This document shows, piece by piece, positions 1 through 12,384 of a stretch of 64,000 nucleotides of DNA. Origin of the DNA: Corylus avellana (lineage: Eukaryota > Streptophyta > Magnoliopsida > Fagales > Betulaceae); assembly GCF_901000735.1 (NCBI RefSeq), contig NC_081550.1, forward strand, positions 2,872,669-2,936,668, written 5' to 3'. Under the pieces are notes generated by a model. That model ran no database searches, was not told the origin of the DNA, and worked only from the letters and a program-made list of their open reading frames with translations. Each line of letters opens with the position of its first letter. The stretch's first letter is position 1. The translations under genes and the position numbers were made by a program.

Positions 1-194
1 GGGACAAAAAATTACTTATAAAAAAATATATATATTTGTTTCTTCCATCTTTTTTCACAAAAGATGGAAATAATGAGGTAAATTTTGAGGTTGTATGGTA
101 AAGGATTGTTAGTTCAGTTGCTTTAAGGTTGAGGTTTTCAATGGAGTTTCTTTCTACTGTTTAGGCTTGATGCCTGATTATCATCATATTTCAG
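1..194 (+). other. Intron of the PTM-like gene
   Basis: This AT-rich stretch ends in a polypyrimidine tract and an acceptor CAG at 192-194, directly before the first readable exon. No coding signal is seen in it. Confidence 0.6.
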
Positions 195-2588
195 GATTTT
201 TTCATAAAAGGCATGTCAAGAAGTCTGATGGGGCCATCATTGCTGAATGTACATATGCATGCCACCGATGCCAGGATGAGTTGCGTGCCAAGATTGATGT
301 AAAAGGAGGGAAAACTGACACAAAACAAGGGAAAGTACAGTCACAGAAGCGTAAAAAAGCCTTCAAAGATTGCAAGTCAGTTCAACTAAAACGTAGTAAG
401 AAAACCTCAAAGGGTCGACAAATACAATCGCAAAACAGTAAAAAAGCTCCACCTGCTGTGCTTCTACGTCGTTCACCTAGGAAAGCTAAATGCTTGTCAC
501 TGCAAAATAAAAAGCCTAGAGGACGCAAGAAAGTGAAGCAGAAGAAATCCAAAAAGGCGGTGTATAAGAAACCAAAGAAACCAAAGAGACGCGCTTCTTG
601 GCAGAAGAAAAGAACACAAGTTTACCACAGTTACTGGCTTAATGGTCTCCTGTTCTCTGGAAAGCCTAATGATGAAAGAGTGATGCATTTTAGGGAGAAA
701 AATATGCTTGCCTCGTCTGAGAAATTGCATGTAATTCTTGATCAGCCCAAATGCTGCCTTTGTGGTGAAGCGGGTTGTGGATCTACATTAAGCTATATTG
801 CTTGTGAAATCTGTGGAGGTACTTTTGCTTTTTTCTGTTCTCTTTTCCTTCTTTTCTTGGTAACTCTTTCATCTTTTAGTTTTATATTTAGCCATTTGGT
901 GCTGCTGATTAGGAACATAATGCTTGTTGAAGCAGTGTATCCTTCTGCTTTTACCTTTTTAATAACATCGTGTTTTACTGCCTTGTTCAATTCCTTAGTA
1001 CATACATGTATCACTATATTTCTTCACTTGTCTTATTATGCAGAGTGGTTTCATGGAGATGCTTTTGGACTCAATCCAGAGAACATCGATAAGCTTATTG
1101 GATTTAGGTGCCATGTATGTCGCAAAAGGGACCCTCCTATCTGCCCCCATGTGCTAACTGTGAAAAGTGAAGTGTCCCAGTTGGTTGTTGAGACACAAAG
1201 TAATGCTGTCGTTGAATGTAATGAAGTATCTAATGCTGTTCCACCATTGAGCGAGGTATACTTGGAATAATTTGGCTCTAATACCTGCCCTAAGTTTTTG
1301 TGTTTTTTTAGGAGGACTATTTATTAGTCCATAGATTTTTAGGGCCCGTTTGGTTCGCGGAATAGACCCCTGGAATGGAATGGCTATTCCTATGGAATAA
1401 CCATACTTTTATTTGGTAGGAGCCTATTCTTAGGAATAGCTATTCAATGGGAATAACTATTCCCTTATGAAGAGGAATACCTATTCCTCTAAAAAAAATT
1501 AAAGGAATAGCTATTCCTAGAGAAATACACAACATTTTCCAAAAACAAATCTCATGTTATTTTTTATTTTCTTTCAATGGGTGGTCGACCACCTTCTGCA
1601 GGACTTGGGGGGTGGTCACACCACCTCCGGAGCACCTATGGGGTCCTCCTTGAGGCGCTCTGGGGTGGTTGCACCACCCCCAGCTACTGCAGTGGGTGGC
1701 CGACCACCCACTGAATATCTAGGTTTAGTTATTATTTTATTTTATTTAATTGAGTTTTAAAAAATAAGAAATAATGTGAGTTTTTTTTTTTTTTTTTTTA
1801 ATTTTAATTTTGGTTCAATTCCAATTAGAGCATATGTATTTTTACCAAACTAAGGAATAGGAATAACTATTCAATTCTACTTTCCTCTATTCTCAGTAAT
1901 AACTTTTCATTTTCCTAACGGAATACCCATTTCGCATACCAAACAAGGCCTTAATCTCTTGGAGGATCAGCATTTTGTTTATATTTTTGGGTTTATTATC
2001 TTTGGCCCTTCACAAACTCTTACCTACAAAACTTAAGGCAACCATCTATTCACCTAGGAGCCACCTCCCCAGATATGTTTCCCATTTATGAGCCTCCTTT
2101 AGGACCCCAACTGGGTTTGTGGATATTCTGTGTGCGCATTTACAATTAGTCAAAGTAATCCATCAAGTCTTCACATTCTGCTTTGATTTTGAGAACTCTG
2201 AATTAATTGATGTTTTGTGTTGTATAGGATTTGGGAAGTAGAAATTCAGGTTTTTAATCTGTCATTTAGCTATTTGGGTTTTATGTGTTCTATTGATTGA
2301 GTTTTATGCATTCAGCAGTTCATAGCTTCTGCTTGATATTGACAAAATAAGCTCTCTTCCCTGAAAGTGCCTTTTGATTTGAAAAAAAAGGGCTCTTTGT
2401 TGGTAATTTGTAAGTAATTCACTAAAATTATCTTCTATGATATGGGACAAATATGATAGGAATCAATTAGGTTTTTTTTTTTTTTCAAAAAAAAAAAATA
2501 GTTATCTATTGTTTTTATGGAGATAATGTGTGTGATTTGATTACCTATTGTTGCAGATCACGTGCAATTGAAATCTCATGGCATTTGA
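195..2588 (+). CDS. PTM: PTM-like PHD-finger protein, 3' end only
   Basis: This is the C-terminal part of a DDT/PHD-finger nuclear protein like Arabidopsis PTM, known there as a chloroplast-envelope-to-nucleus retrograde signal factor. Exons read here are 195-818, 1044-1255, probably 2228-2249, and a last exon from 2557. The first exon opens with the end of one PHD finger (CTYACHRC), then a lysine/arginine-rich basic stretch. A second PHD finger follows, with CCLCGEAGCG and CEICGEWFHGDAFGL joined across the phase-1 intron 819-1043, then CHVCRKRDPPICPH. Joining that intron restores the Cys-Glu-Trp-Phe-His core, which supports the splice. The gene starts before the window. The model stops at TGA 2586-2588, but the last two exons are weak because another frame of the final exon is also open. 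The large intron 1256-2227 carries a Harbinger-type MITE. The family is confident; the exact C-terminus is not. Confidence 0.75.
1342..1950. mobile_element. PIF/Harbinger (Tourist-like) MITE, 609 bp
   Basis: The left end GGGCCCGTTTGG and the right end CCAAACAAGGCC form imperfect terminal inverted repeats. Both sides are flanked by a TTA target duplication (1339-1341 and 1951-1953), the 3-bp TWA type made by PIF/Harbinger transposases. Both arms are rich in copies of GGAATAGCTATTCC-like palindromes. The centre (about 1578-1710) is GC-rich with self-complementary GGTGGTCGACCACC and GGTGGCCGACCACC blocks. It has no transposase reading frame, so it is non-autonomous. It lies inside an intron of the PTM-like gene. 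Confidence 0.8.
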
Positions 2589-5080
2589 GGGTGAAAACTT
2601 CAGCACTGTTGGAGTCTCATCCATTTCTTTTCTTATAAAGAGGATGATTATTATTTGTCAAGAACCCATGGGGTTAAAAAGTGAAGGAATGGATAATTAT
2701 GAGTGGGTTTAAGAGCTTTCAACTACAAGATAACTAGAAAACTTCGACCAAGAAGAACTCTTTGGTTTAGGAAAAGAAATATCAAATATGCGGGCAAAGC
2801 CAGTATAACCAAAGTAGAAGGTTGCAGCAGCGAAGCACTATTCTGAGAACCATTCCAACTGAGAACCATTCCAACGAGGAAATGACTTTGTGGTAGCAAG
2901 GAAGGAGAGGTATAGCTAATTCCTTGAAAAATTATTGGTCTTCACAAGAAACATCAAAATATTTACCACAAGAGACTATCTTTGACTCTGTTACAGGTTT
3001 TCAGTGATCTCAGAAGAGAGCAATCTATGATCATTGAGGCGAAGATGCCAGGTATCTTGTCGGGGGTCCAAAGTTCTTCCTGCTGGAGATCGCCCAACAG
3101 TGTTAAATTCAATCATAGAACCTTTTTCACATTCTTTATCATGTGGTGCGGGTTGTGGTAACATACTCACTTTGAGGGGTGACTTGGTTTAGTGTTTTTT
3201 TAACATTTGGTACTAACAATTGATAGGAAAAGAAATTGCCATTTAAGGCAAGACTAGACAAACAAAATTAGTTCATTTCTGGGGGGATGTTAGACATTGT
3301 AGAACAAATACTCATATTCTTGTGACATCAGTCATGATAGTGTCAGTTTAGATTATTCATATATTTGAGTGTAAACTGATTATTCTCAAGAGAATGAAGC
3401 CCATCTTTTGAGTTGTTCAAAGATCTTTGTTTTCTCGGGCAGGGATATGAGGATGGTACTCATAATCTTAGTACCCTCTCTCAGATTTGGCTTAGGTGCT
3501 GTAAAAGAAACTGCCGGAGATCTCAACTGTCCTGATTTAATTCCATCGCTCTCTTTATGATAGTTGTAATTTTATTGTTACGTGTATCAGAAGAAAATAT
3601 AGGGAAACCCCATTCCCCCCCCCCCCCTTTTGCTTCCTTCTCCCTTATCTGATGATTATATTAAGAGTTGGAGGGAAGAATGTGTACACAGTACTACTGG
3701 CTTGTTCTTCCATGTATGATGCAATGCCTTGCAATGCTTAATGTCAAGCTGGTTTACATTGAGGTCTGATGTGTAGGCCTTAGAGGTTGTTGGATTCTGG
3801 TCATCAACAACTTCCTCATTAGGGTTATTTACCAGTGATTGCTAAGAATAGCAATAACTACTTTTTTGACTAGAAGGTGACAGGTATTGAGGACATAATA
3901 AAGAAGAGAAATGAAGTTGTATCTCTTTGTTGGACTAATGAAATGAAATGTAAGTTTTGCTCTGTCACTGCTGATCTAACACTGCACTGATCCAGACCAT
4001 CATATTTTTTACACAAATGTATATATGGGATCGGAGCAGGAACTCCTGAAATTCTTTGACTGAAATTTTGAAAATTCAGGCATGGAATTTGAGAGAATCC
4101 TGATCTAGATCGAGATTTCTTACGATTAGTTGTTTGAATTGCATTCAATTTGGATAGCTTCACGGAGAGAGGGTTGCAAGACTAGATACAAATTCTTGGC
4201 AATTCTATTGCCTATATTGCTAGCAATTCTCATAATAAGTGAGTCTTTATGGGATTCACATGTCCGAACGAGTCTCTTGTCCCTTGCTCAAGCATGTGGG
4301 TTTAATAAGAGCTCTTTCACATTTGTTGTTCATATTGCTAGCAATCTTGAGCAGGTAAACCCTGTATCTCAGGCTGCATGGCGTAGGTGGAATTTACAAC
4401 CTCCCTTCTTGTAGAGTAATTCAAAATGCGTGTAATTCAGGCAGAGAGATTCCATTTTTGGTTTGTTTCAATGAAGAGTCGAGGTTGTTTTCGTTTGGAT
4501 TTAAAAAATATTTTTGAATACTTTCTGCACTCATAACTTTCACCATGGGTCACTACTACTAGCCCCATTGGCAGTTTTCTACCTTCTTCTTTCATCTTGA
4601 GGATCTTCTTCGGAGATGTGTAATGGATAGTGTTACTTTTTAGTCTTTATTCTTCCCCCCCCTTATATTAAGTTGTAATCATTATTTTCACCAATTCATT
4701 AAAAAAAAACAAAAAATTTCTGCATAACCATTTGATTGTATTCCTTTGGTCAATGGTTGAGACGAATTTCCCTTCGGATGGCATATTTGTGTTATTTTTT
4801 CTGAAATAATATTATCATAAATTTGTGAAATATAAGTGTAAATTCATTTAAAAAAAAAAAAAAAAAAGGAAGTAATTGAAGGAATGTAAAAACACATTGA
4901 AACTTAAGAAAGAATAATGCTATTATTCACACTAATTTCATACCAATTAAAATTATGTTTTTTAAGCAAAAGAGAAGCGGCTTTTTTATTTTTTATTATT
5001 ATTATCTATAAACCGTGCAGTCTCTTAATTTTAAGTAAAATATAAATAATTTAGTTCAGATTAAATGTTATAGATGTAAA
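2589..5080. other. 3' UTR and intergenic DNA after the PTM-like gene
   Basis: The first part is probably 3' untranslated sequence of the PTM-like gene. The rest is AT-rich with poly-A and poly-C runs (for example the C-run near 3616) and short chance reading frames. I see no supported gene, RNA or intact transposon here. Confidence 0.5.
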
Positions 5081-5082
5081 GG

Positions 5083-5672
5083 GATATAAACGAGCCGAGC
5101 TTGAGCGAGCTTCCCTTGTTTGGGCTCGACTTGTTTAAATTTTACTCGAGCTCGAGCTCGAGCCAAGCTTAAGGAGGAGCCAAAAAATCGAGATCGAGCT
5201 CATAATAAGTCAAGTCGAGCTGAGCCAATTCACGAGCTGGCTCTTATATTTTATTTTATTTTATTTATTAATTTATTTTTTTATTATAAATTTAAACTTA
5301 AAGTATTCTTAAACGGCTCAAGAAGCTAGCTTGCATATGAGCATTTGCTTAGTCTAACTAGCGGAGTATGAAGTTTAAGTTAATACAGCAAGGCACTTGG
5401 TTTTGAAGAGAGAGGATATGCATTCTTTTATAATAAAATGATGCTGTTAAAAAAAAAATCATCAATTTTTAATATTAATATGAGAAATTATGTGAATAAC
5501 TTCCAATTCAAGTCTTATACGAACTGCTCACGAGCTTAGCCGAGTCGAACCGAGCTAACTTCGTTTAATATTCAAGTTATGATTCGTGTTTACGAAACAC
5601 TTTATTTAATATTCGAGTCAAATACGAGCCGAGCCCAAACTCGCGAGCGAGCGGCTTGCTCTCTTAACATGC
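5083..5672. mobile_element. GAGCTCGAG-rich MITE-like repeat, copy 1
   Basis: It begins with ATAAACGAGCCGAGC and ends in a GCGAGCGAGCGGCTTGC block near 5660. Both ends are rich in GAGC/CGAG words around an AT-rich core. The left half is matched, inverted, by the right half of the 48022-48990 element, including the sequence around 5290-5450. The end sequences resemble the GGGTGTAAACGAGC termini common in non-autonomous hAT-like plant elements. No transposase frame is present. The boundaries are approximate. Confidence 0.6.
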
Positions 5673-5974
5673 ATATGTAATGTTGTATATATTATTAACG
5701 TGGCATATTAAATATAACAAAATAAATTTATTTCTTGATTCGAAAGTACTAAGAAATATTAATAATTATCTTTATCTTTTAATTATTTGATATATATTAT
5801 TGATATATTTATTTTCACATTGTTATTTATTAGAGTGTGTTTCAAAGTGTGTGTATATATATATATAATTTTTTTTTCTTTTCTTTGAACTCACTCATAT
5901 GATGCTTTTGAGATGTGAAGAGAAATGAAACTGAAACACGCGCACACCACAGCGCGTGCAGTCCCTCATACCCA

Positions 5975-6071
5975 CCAGTATATAGCGCATTAAAGCATCG
6001 GATTGAGAGTAACGGATAAGAGAGGAAGAGCTGAGCTCATCACTCTCTCTCTCAAGCTTTTCTCTTTTGCA
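5975..6071 (+). promoter_or_regulatory. CHLD proximal promoter and 5' leader
   Basis: A TATATA-like box sits at about 5980-5985, roughly 90 bases before the CHLD start codon. A CT-rich leader (CTCTCTCTC near 6045) follows, which is typical of plant 5' UTRs. The assignment rests on motif and position only. Confidence 0.4.
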
Positions 6072-9000
6072 ATGGCATTCACGGCCTCAGCTCCAACATG
6101 CACATATATCTCTCAGCTCCAATCTTCTTCTACCTTCAAATTAAACCCTCTTCTTTTGAACCCAAGACGAGTTTGCAGCCATCGCCGGCCCAGTGTCCGT
6201 GCAGTTTCCACAAATGCAAATGCAGCGCTTGATTCTGGGAATGGTGCGGTACTAGCCCCAGAGAAGCCGGATCATGCTGCTCCTTATTATGGAAGACAAT
6301 TCTTTCCTCTAGCTGCTGTTGTTGGCCAAGTACAAACTCTCTTTCTCTCTCTTAAAAATTGTATTTTTGGTTTGTTAGTTTTGTATTTGTGCATAAATTA
6401 GCAATGGGTTTTTTCTAGTTTGCTGTTTTTATGGTTGAACTGAAAGTGGGTTTTACTTGCTTTCTGTGTATCTCTCTTGATTAAGGGTCTTTTGGTTTGT
6501 CAACTTTTTGTATCTTTCTATGAATTAGTTTATGGGTTTTGCCATTTTGTTGTTTTATGCTTGGAAATGGAACTCGAACTGGAACTGGGTTAGACTGTTA
6601 CCGACAATTACAATCTGAAGGACAACTCGGTTAGACTGTTAAACATTGTATGATCTCGTTTTTCGGCTTTTGCTGCCTATGTGGTTTGGTAACTAGCATG
6701 ATTTTTAGTGAGGCAAACAAAAGCTTTTTACTTTCAAGTGAATTTAATTTAGCTTTCAAATTTGAGCTTCATCCGTTCGAATTTATTAGAATGAGGTGCC
6801 TTGAGGTGTTTTATCAGCATGTGAGGTAATGTTGGTTGATGAGGTTAGAGTTTTAAGTCAGAAGAACATAATTTTGAGCTACAATCATAGAAAAGATATA
6901 GACAAACTAAAAATGGATAGAAAGCAATGTTAGCGAGAGAATGGATAAAGGTCAAGTGCCAATGGTCATTGGAACAAATGGCATCTCCTCCCCGCACAAA
7001 TTACGGGTTGAGAGAAGGGTCACCGGGTTTAATCCCAGAAAGGTGTATAAGTTATAATTGCCTATTAAACAAATATACTAAGTTCAAGTGATTTTTAATC
7101 TTAGTAGGCAAGAGCTGGATGCCATTTTTGGTTCCATTCTTGGTCATTCATAAAGAGGGAGTGATTTGCGAGTCTTTTCCTTGGAGCTATGTATTCAAAA
7201 TGGGGGCATACTTATAGAAGTTTATGTGATCTCCAATGCCTCTTAGTCTTTTCTTGGGGGTTGTCCGCATTCCTGATAGAGTAAGAGCATGAAGGTAATT
7301 AGACCAGCTTACTTTATAGAGGGAAATGTCTGGCCTCCAAGTGAGGACTTAGTCTCAGATTTATTTTTGCAGAGGTGAATAAACTTGAGATGGATGAGCC
7401 CAAAAACTGAGACAGATAGAACTACGTACAATTGCATAAAATCCGTAATGAGTGCATTTAACTTTAGGAATGTCCCAACTGTTGATTATTTATTGGCGCT
7501 ACACGTAAAAGAGAAAAAAAATTGACATTGCAAAATTAATTGTAGAGTATTAATAGATGGGATTCATCCCTCAACTGACAAGTAGGGGCTAACACAGATT
7601 GTTTTGTGCATCATAAAATACTTGGAGGAAGCATATGTGAGAATATTGCTGCATTTATGTCGGCATATGCCTTAAGATATGTGTTATGAAAATAATTTTT
7701 TTTTTTTTCCTTTGAAATTTCTAATTCATCTGTTTGGGAATTAGTTGACTAGGTAATGTTGGCTAATTAGCAAATCTTCCGTTATTTTTTACTTTTGTGA
7801 AAATTAATTACTTTTACAGGATGCGATAAAAACAGCTCTTTTGCTTGGGGCTATTGACCGTGAGATTGGAGGTATTGCTATCTCTGGAAGGCGAGGAACA
7901 GCCAAGACAGTAATGGCACGTGGGTTACATGAAATTTTACCACCTATTGATGTTGTTGTTGGTTCAATAGCAAACGCAGATCCGGCCTGCCCGGAAGAGT
8001 AAGGTTATTGAATGCGTACAAGTTAATTTTTGAATTAGTGAGATAGGAATATTTCTTATATGTCCAATTTTTGAGTATATGAATCACCAGGGAATATTAT
8101 ATAAATCTGACTTGTTTGTAATTGTTGTGTACATTCATGATATAGGATTGAAAACATATTGGAATCTACTTCATTGTAGAAGATGAAAAAAACACATTGG
8201 AATAATGACCTTGTACATTCAAGGCCTTCATAAACCTATTGTTTGCTCAAAGTTCTTGTATGTACGGATACCATTTGGAGATATTTTAGTACCTTTCTTT
8301 TCATAATCCTGTAATGCTGATATGTTGGGAATCTCTGTTTAAATAGTTATGGCATGCCATGGATTGTTGGGCAACTATCATTTCAGTGTAAAAGTTTGAA
8401 CCACCAATAATGGGAACCTTGCTATCAGAAACAACTGAAAAATATTATGCATCCTTGCCCATTTTGCCCCCAACTAAAAATTTTGACTCTGAAATATATA
8501 TTTACTAAATCTCGAATTGATTGATATATATTGTGTACTTGAGTTTGTTTGTGGATAGACAATTCAAAATCCAAACCAGAAATCTCTTAGATCTTTATAT
8601 TTTAGTATATTTGATCATTCAACCACTTGGAAATGGGTGGTTTTGGTTATTTGACCCCATCCTCAAGGATTTATCCATGTAATGACTCGTAGTGAGGGAC
8701 AGGGGTATTGCGCATGCCCAAGGAGTAGTCAGGTGCTTAAAGAGCCTCTGCCCCAGACATCTTGCTAGTAAAAAAGGAAAAAAAAAAATGTTGTGATGGC
8801 CATTGGAGTCCTTTCTCTTGTTTATTCTATATTCTGTATTCTCCTCTCCTCCTTCACAACACTCCCCCTCAAGTTGTAATATTGTCAAATTTGACCAATT
8901 TACCTATGAATGTTAACAATACACAAGCGTTCTGAGAATAAATGCTCACTAAGATTATTAAGCTAAAATGTTAGAACCCTATTATTCTTTAAGCCAAAAA

Positions 9001-12000
9001 GATGTAAATATGACAACATTTTGACCTAATGTGTTCTCTGTTTGTTTTCTCCAATATGAGTCGATGATGGTAACACAGATTTATTTCTTTCAAGATAACA
9101 ACTATTGAAATTTTTGAAGGTGGGAAATTGGTCTACCTGAACGTGTGGAATATGATTCTGCTGGTAATATTAAGACTCAGATAATCAGATCTCCTTTTGT
9201 TCAGGTACTTTTTGTGAGAGAAGGCATGCATATTTAGATTAATTTTGTTGCCTAATTGCCTTAGTTTATTCATGCCACAGATTCCACTGGGAGTCACAGA
9301 GGACAGACTTCTTGGATCTGTTGATGTTGAGGAGTCTGTGAAAACAGGAACAACTGTTTTCCAGCCAGGCCTTCTTGCTGAAGCTCATAGAGGTGTTCTA
9401 TATGTTGATGAAATAAATCTCTTGGATGAGGGTATTAGTAATTTGCTTCTTAATGTATTGACTGAAGGAGTTAATACTGTGGAAAGAGAGGGAATCAGCT
9501 TTAGGCACCCATGCAAGCCACTTCTTATTGCTACTTATAACCCAGAAGAGGGTGCTGTACGTGAGCACTTACTAGATCGTATTGCAATTAATTTGAGGTA
9601 AAAACCTTGTTTTTCACTAATCGAATGAGTTAGCTATCCTTGATTCTCTTTTCATTTCACTTGTGACACACTTCCTCTGCAGCGCAGATCTTCCAATGAG
9701 TTTTGAAGATCGTGTTGCAGCTGTTGGAATTGCAACACAATTTCAAGAACATAGTACTGAAGTGTTTAAAATGGTTGAGGAAGAAACAGACTTTGCAAAA
9801 ACTCAGGCAAGTGTGCAATAAAATAAATTAGTAAAGAGGGAGGGGTCCTGCCTATCCCCATCATATGAACAGGGTGCTTTACTGGGGCAGGGAAAAATGA
9901 AAAATGAAATAAATAAATAAGTAAATAAAAAATAAGAAATTGCTGGAAGTTTCACTTGAGAGGAATATATTCTTGTGATCATTGAGTGTAAATAGATTAT
10001 TCATCAATGGCCCAAAAAAATGTTGGTGAAACATGGTGTTAATATTGAATTCGTTTTCCAAGAGATTAATGTATCGAGCTCTGCATTAATTTATGTCCCA
10101 TCATCAAACTTTTTGAATAGCTCTCTAAGATTCTAGGGCAATTATCTAATATATTAGCATCACATACTTGTGTTAGGATGATAAAATTCATGTATTATGT
10201 AGTGTATAACAAAATGGTAATTACTTTGATGTAGACATAAACTGAAAAATGGCTTTGATGTCTCTCTTTGCTAAAACAAATTTATCTTCCTTGATTCTAC
10301 TTGGGTCGGCAGTCCAAGCAGAATGAGTATTTTTCACATATAATAAAAGAAGTTTTTTTAATAAGTAATTCAATCTCACTAGAAAGCATAGAGAGGTGCA
10401 ACTCTAATACACAAAAAGTATACAAGAGAGACGCCTTATTAGGGAGAAAAAGAAGAACAACAGTCCAAAAAATCATAAAAACTAGAAAAATGCAAACTAC
10501 TATACGCTGCTATCCATGTATAAAAGGAGTTGAGCATAACAATCTTTGGCTCTACAACTGAAATCTCGCGATCTTCAAAGCTCCTTACATTCCACTTTTT
10601 CCAAATACACCACATTAAGAACAAATGTGTCATCCTCTAAACTTCCAAAATGTTATGGCTTCCCAACTGACCTGTCCAACTAGCCAACAACTCCTTCTGA
10701 GCATGTCCCATTCAACATAAAAGAGACAGAAAAACTAATTCCATAATTCTCTTGCCATTTCATGTTGAAGAAAAAGATGATCAATGGACTTCCCACTCCT
10801 CTTGCACATACAATACCAATCCACCACTATGATGTTCATCTTCCTTAGGTTATCCGAAGTCAAGATTTTCCCTAATGCCGTCATTCACAGAAAGAACGCT
10901 ACTCTCAAAGAAGCCTTAACTCTCCAAATACTCTTCCAAGGGAATCGGGAATTTGCAGGACCTCACTTCAAACTCCACCTTTTGGAGGGGATCCAACATA
11001 TTTTATCCTCACCTCCTTGCGTCAATCTAATAGAATACAAAAGCTCAAAGAAAGAAGCTACCAAATCCACCCCAATCATGCACTAGTTTGATAAAAAATA
11101 TTTTCCACTGGCGATTTCTGTTAAAGAACTGCATATGATCTGCCACCAACACATCCTTACAACACGAAATACTAAACAAGTCCAGTAAAGTTGTCTTTAG
11201 GGGCTGGTGCCCACACCACAATGCATACCAAAACCTGATCTTGGACCTATCTCTCACCTCATATCTAACAAAACTCAAAAAAAACTCTCCATCCGTTATA
11301 TATTTCTACACTCTCACTCCGAAGGGCCCTACTACTTCATTGGAACACCAACCTCCCCTCATGTTATCATATTTAATTTCCACCACTAATATCCACAAAG
11401 CCTCCCTATTCGTAGCATAACGCCATAATCATTTTCCCATGAGAGCTCGGTTAAACTTAAAACAAATTTCTTACCTCCAAACCACTAGATAGTTTGATTA
11501 AATTGTGGTACTTAGTTTACTTGAACAATTTGATGACTTTGATACAATCATATAAATATTTATGCTGCAAGTACCAATAATTTTTGCAGGCAGTCGATGT
11601 GCTAAAATGAATTGCAAAGCTTTTTATTATCTTCAAGTTTATGCTATGATTATTGTTATTAGGATACTTCATCATCTTGCAAGTTAATAATTGTTCTTTT
11701 ATTAAGCAACAGATTGGTTTAATGAATTTATTTACACATTGCAGATTATTTTGGCAAGGGAGTATTTGAAGGATGTTACTATCAGCAGAGAACAATTGAA
11801 GTACCTTGTTATGGAAGCCCTTCGAGGTGGTTGCCAGGTTTTGACTCTGAAATTCTTCCTTACTTTCATAAAATTTTACATGGGTTTCATTTATTCCTTT
11901 TGAGTTAAAAATGAAATAAAATAAGCCAAGCCTGTATGTTATGCACGCGTCCTGCTGATGGACTTGGGAGACTCACATTCAGGATCATCCCTATTGAGAA

Positions 12001-12338
12001 GGAAGTGATTTACCTAGCCCTAAGGCCAAACACTCAACACATTTGATTAATGCCCTGAAAAGCAATACATATCACAACATTGGAGAGTGCTGATTATAAC
12101 AGTTACAAAAACATAATTTAATAAGACTGGTTACAAAAACATAATAAAACCAAAAAAGGGGAAAATATCCATGCTTCTTTTTCATGACTAAAAAGACATT
12201 TGAACTGTTCTTAATATTATACCACTGCCTCCTATGTTTGTGCGTGTGTATCATGTATATATGAATGTGATTATAACATTTAGAAAAAGAATACAGGTCA
12301 CCACATTGGAGGTTGCTAATTATAACAGTTCCCAAAAC

Positions 12339-12384
<46 letters not shown>

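Noticed and set aside
4130..4414. 94-codon frame downstream of the PTM-like gene with hydrophobic LPILLAILII
   Set aside because: No family recognised, no splice or start context that links it to a gene. Most likely a chance frame.
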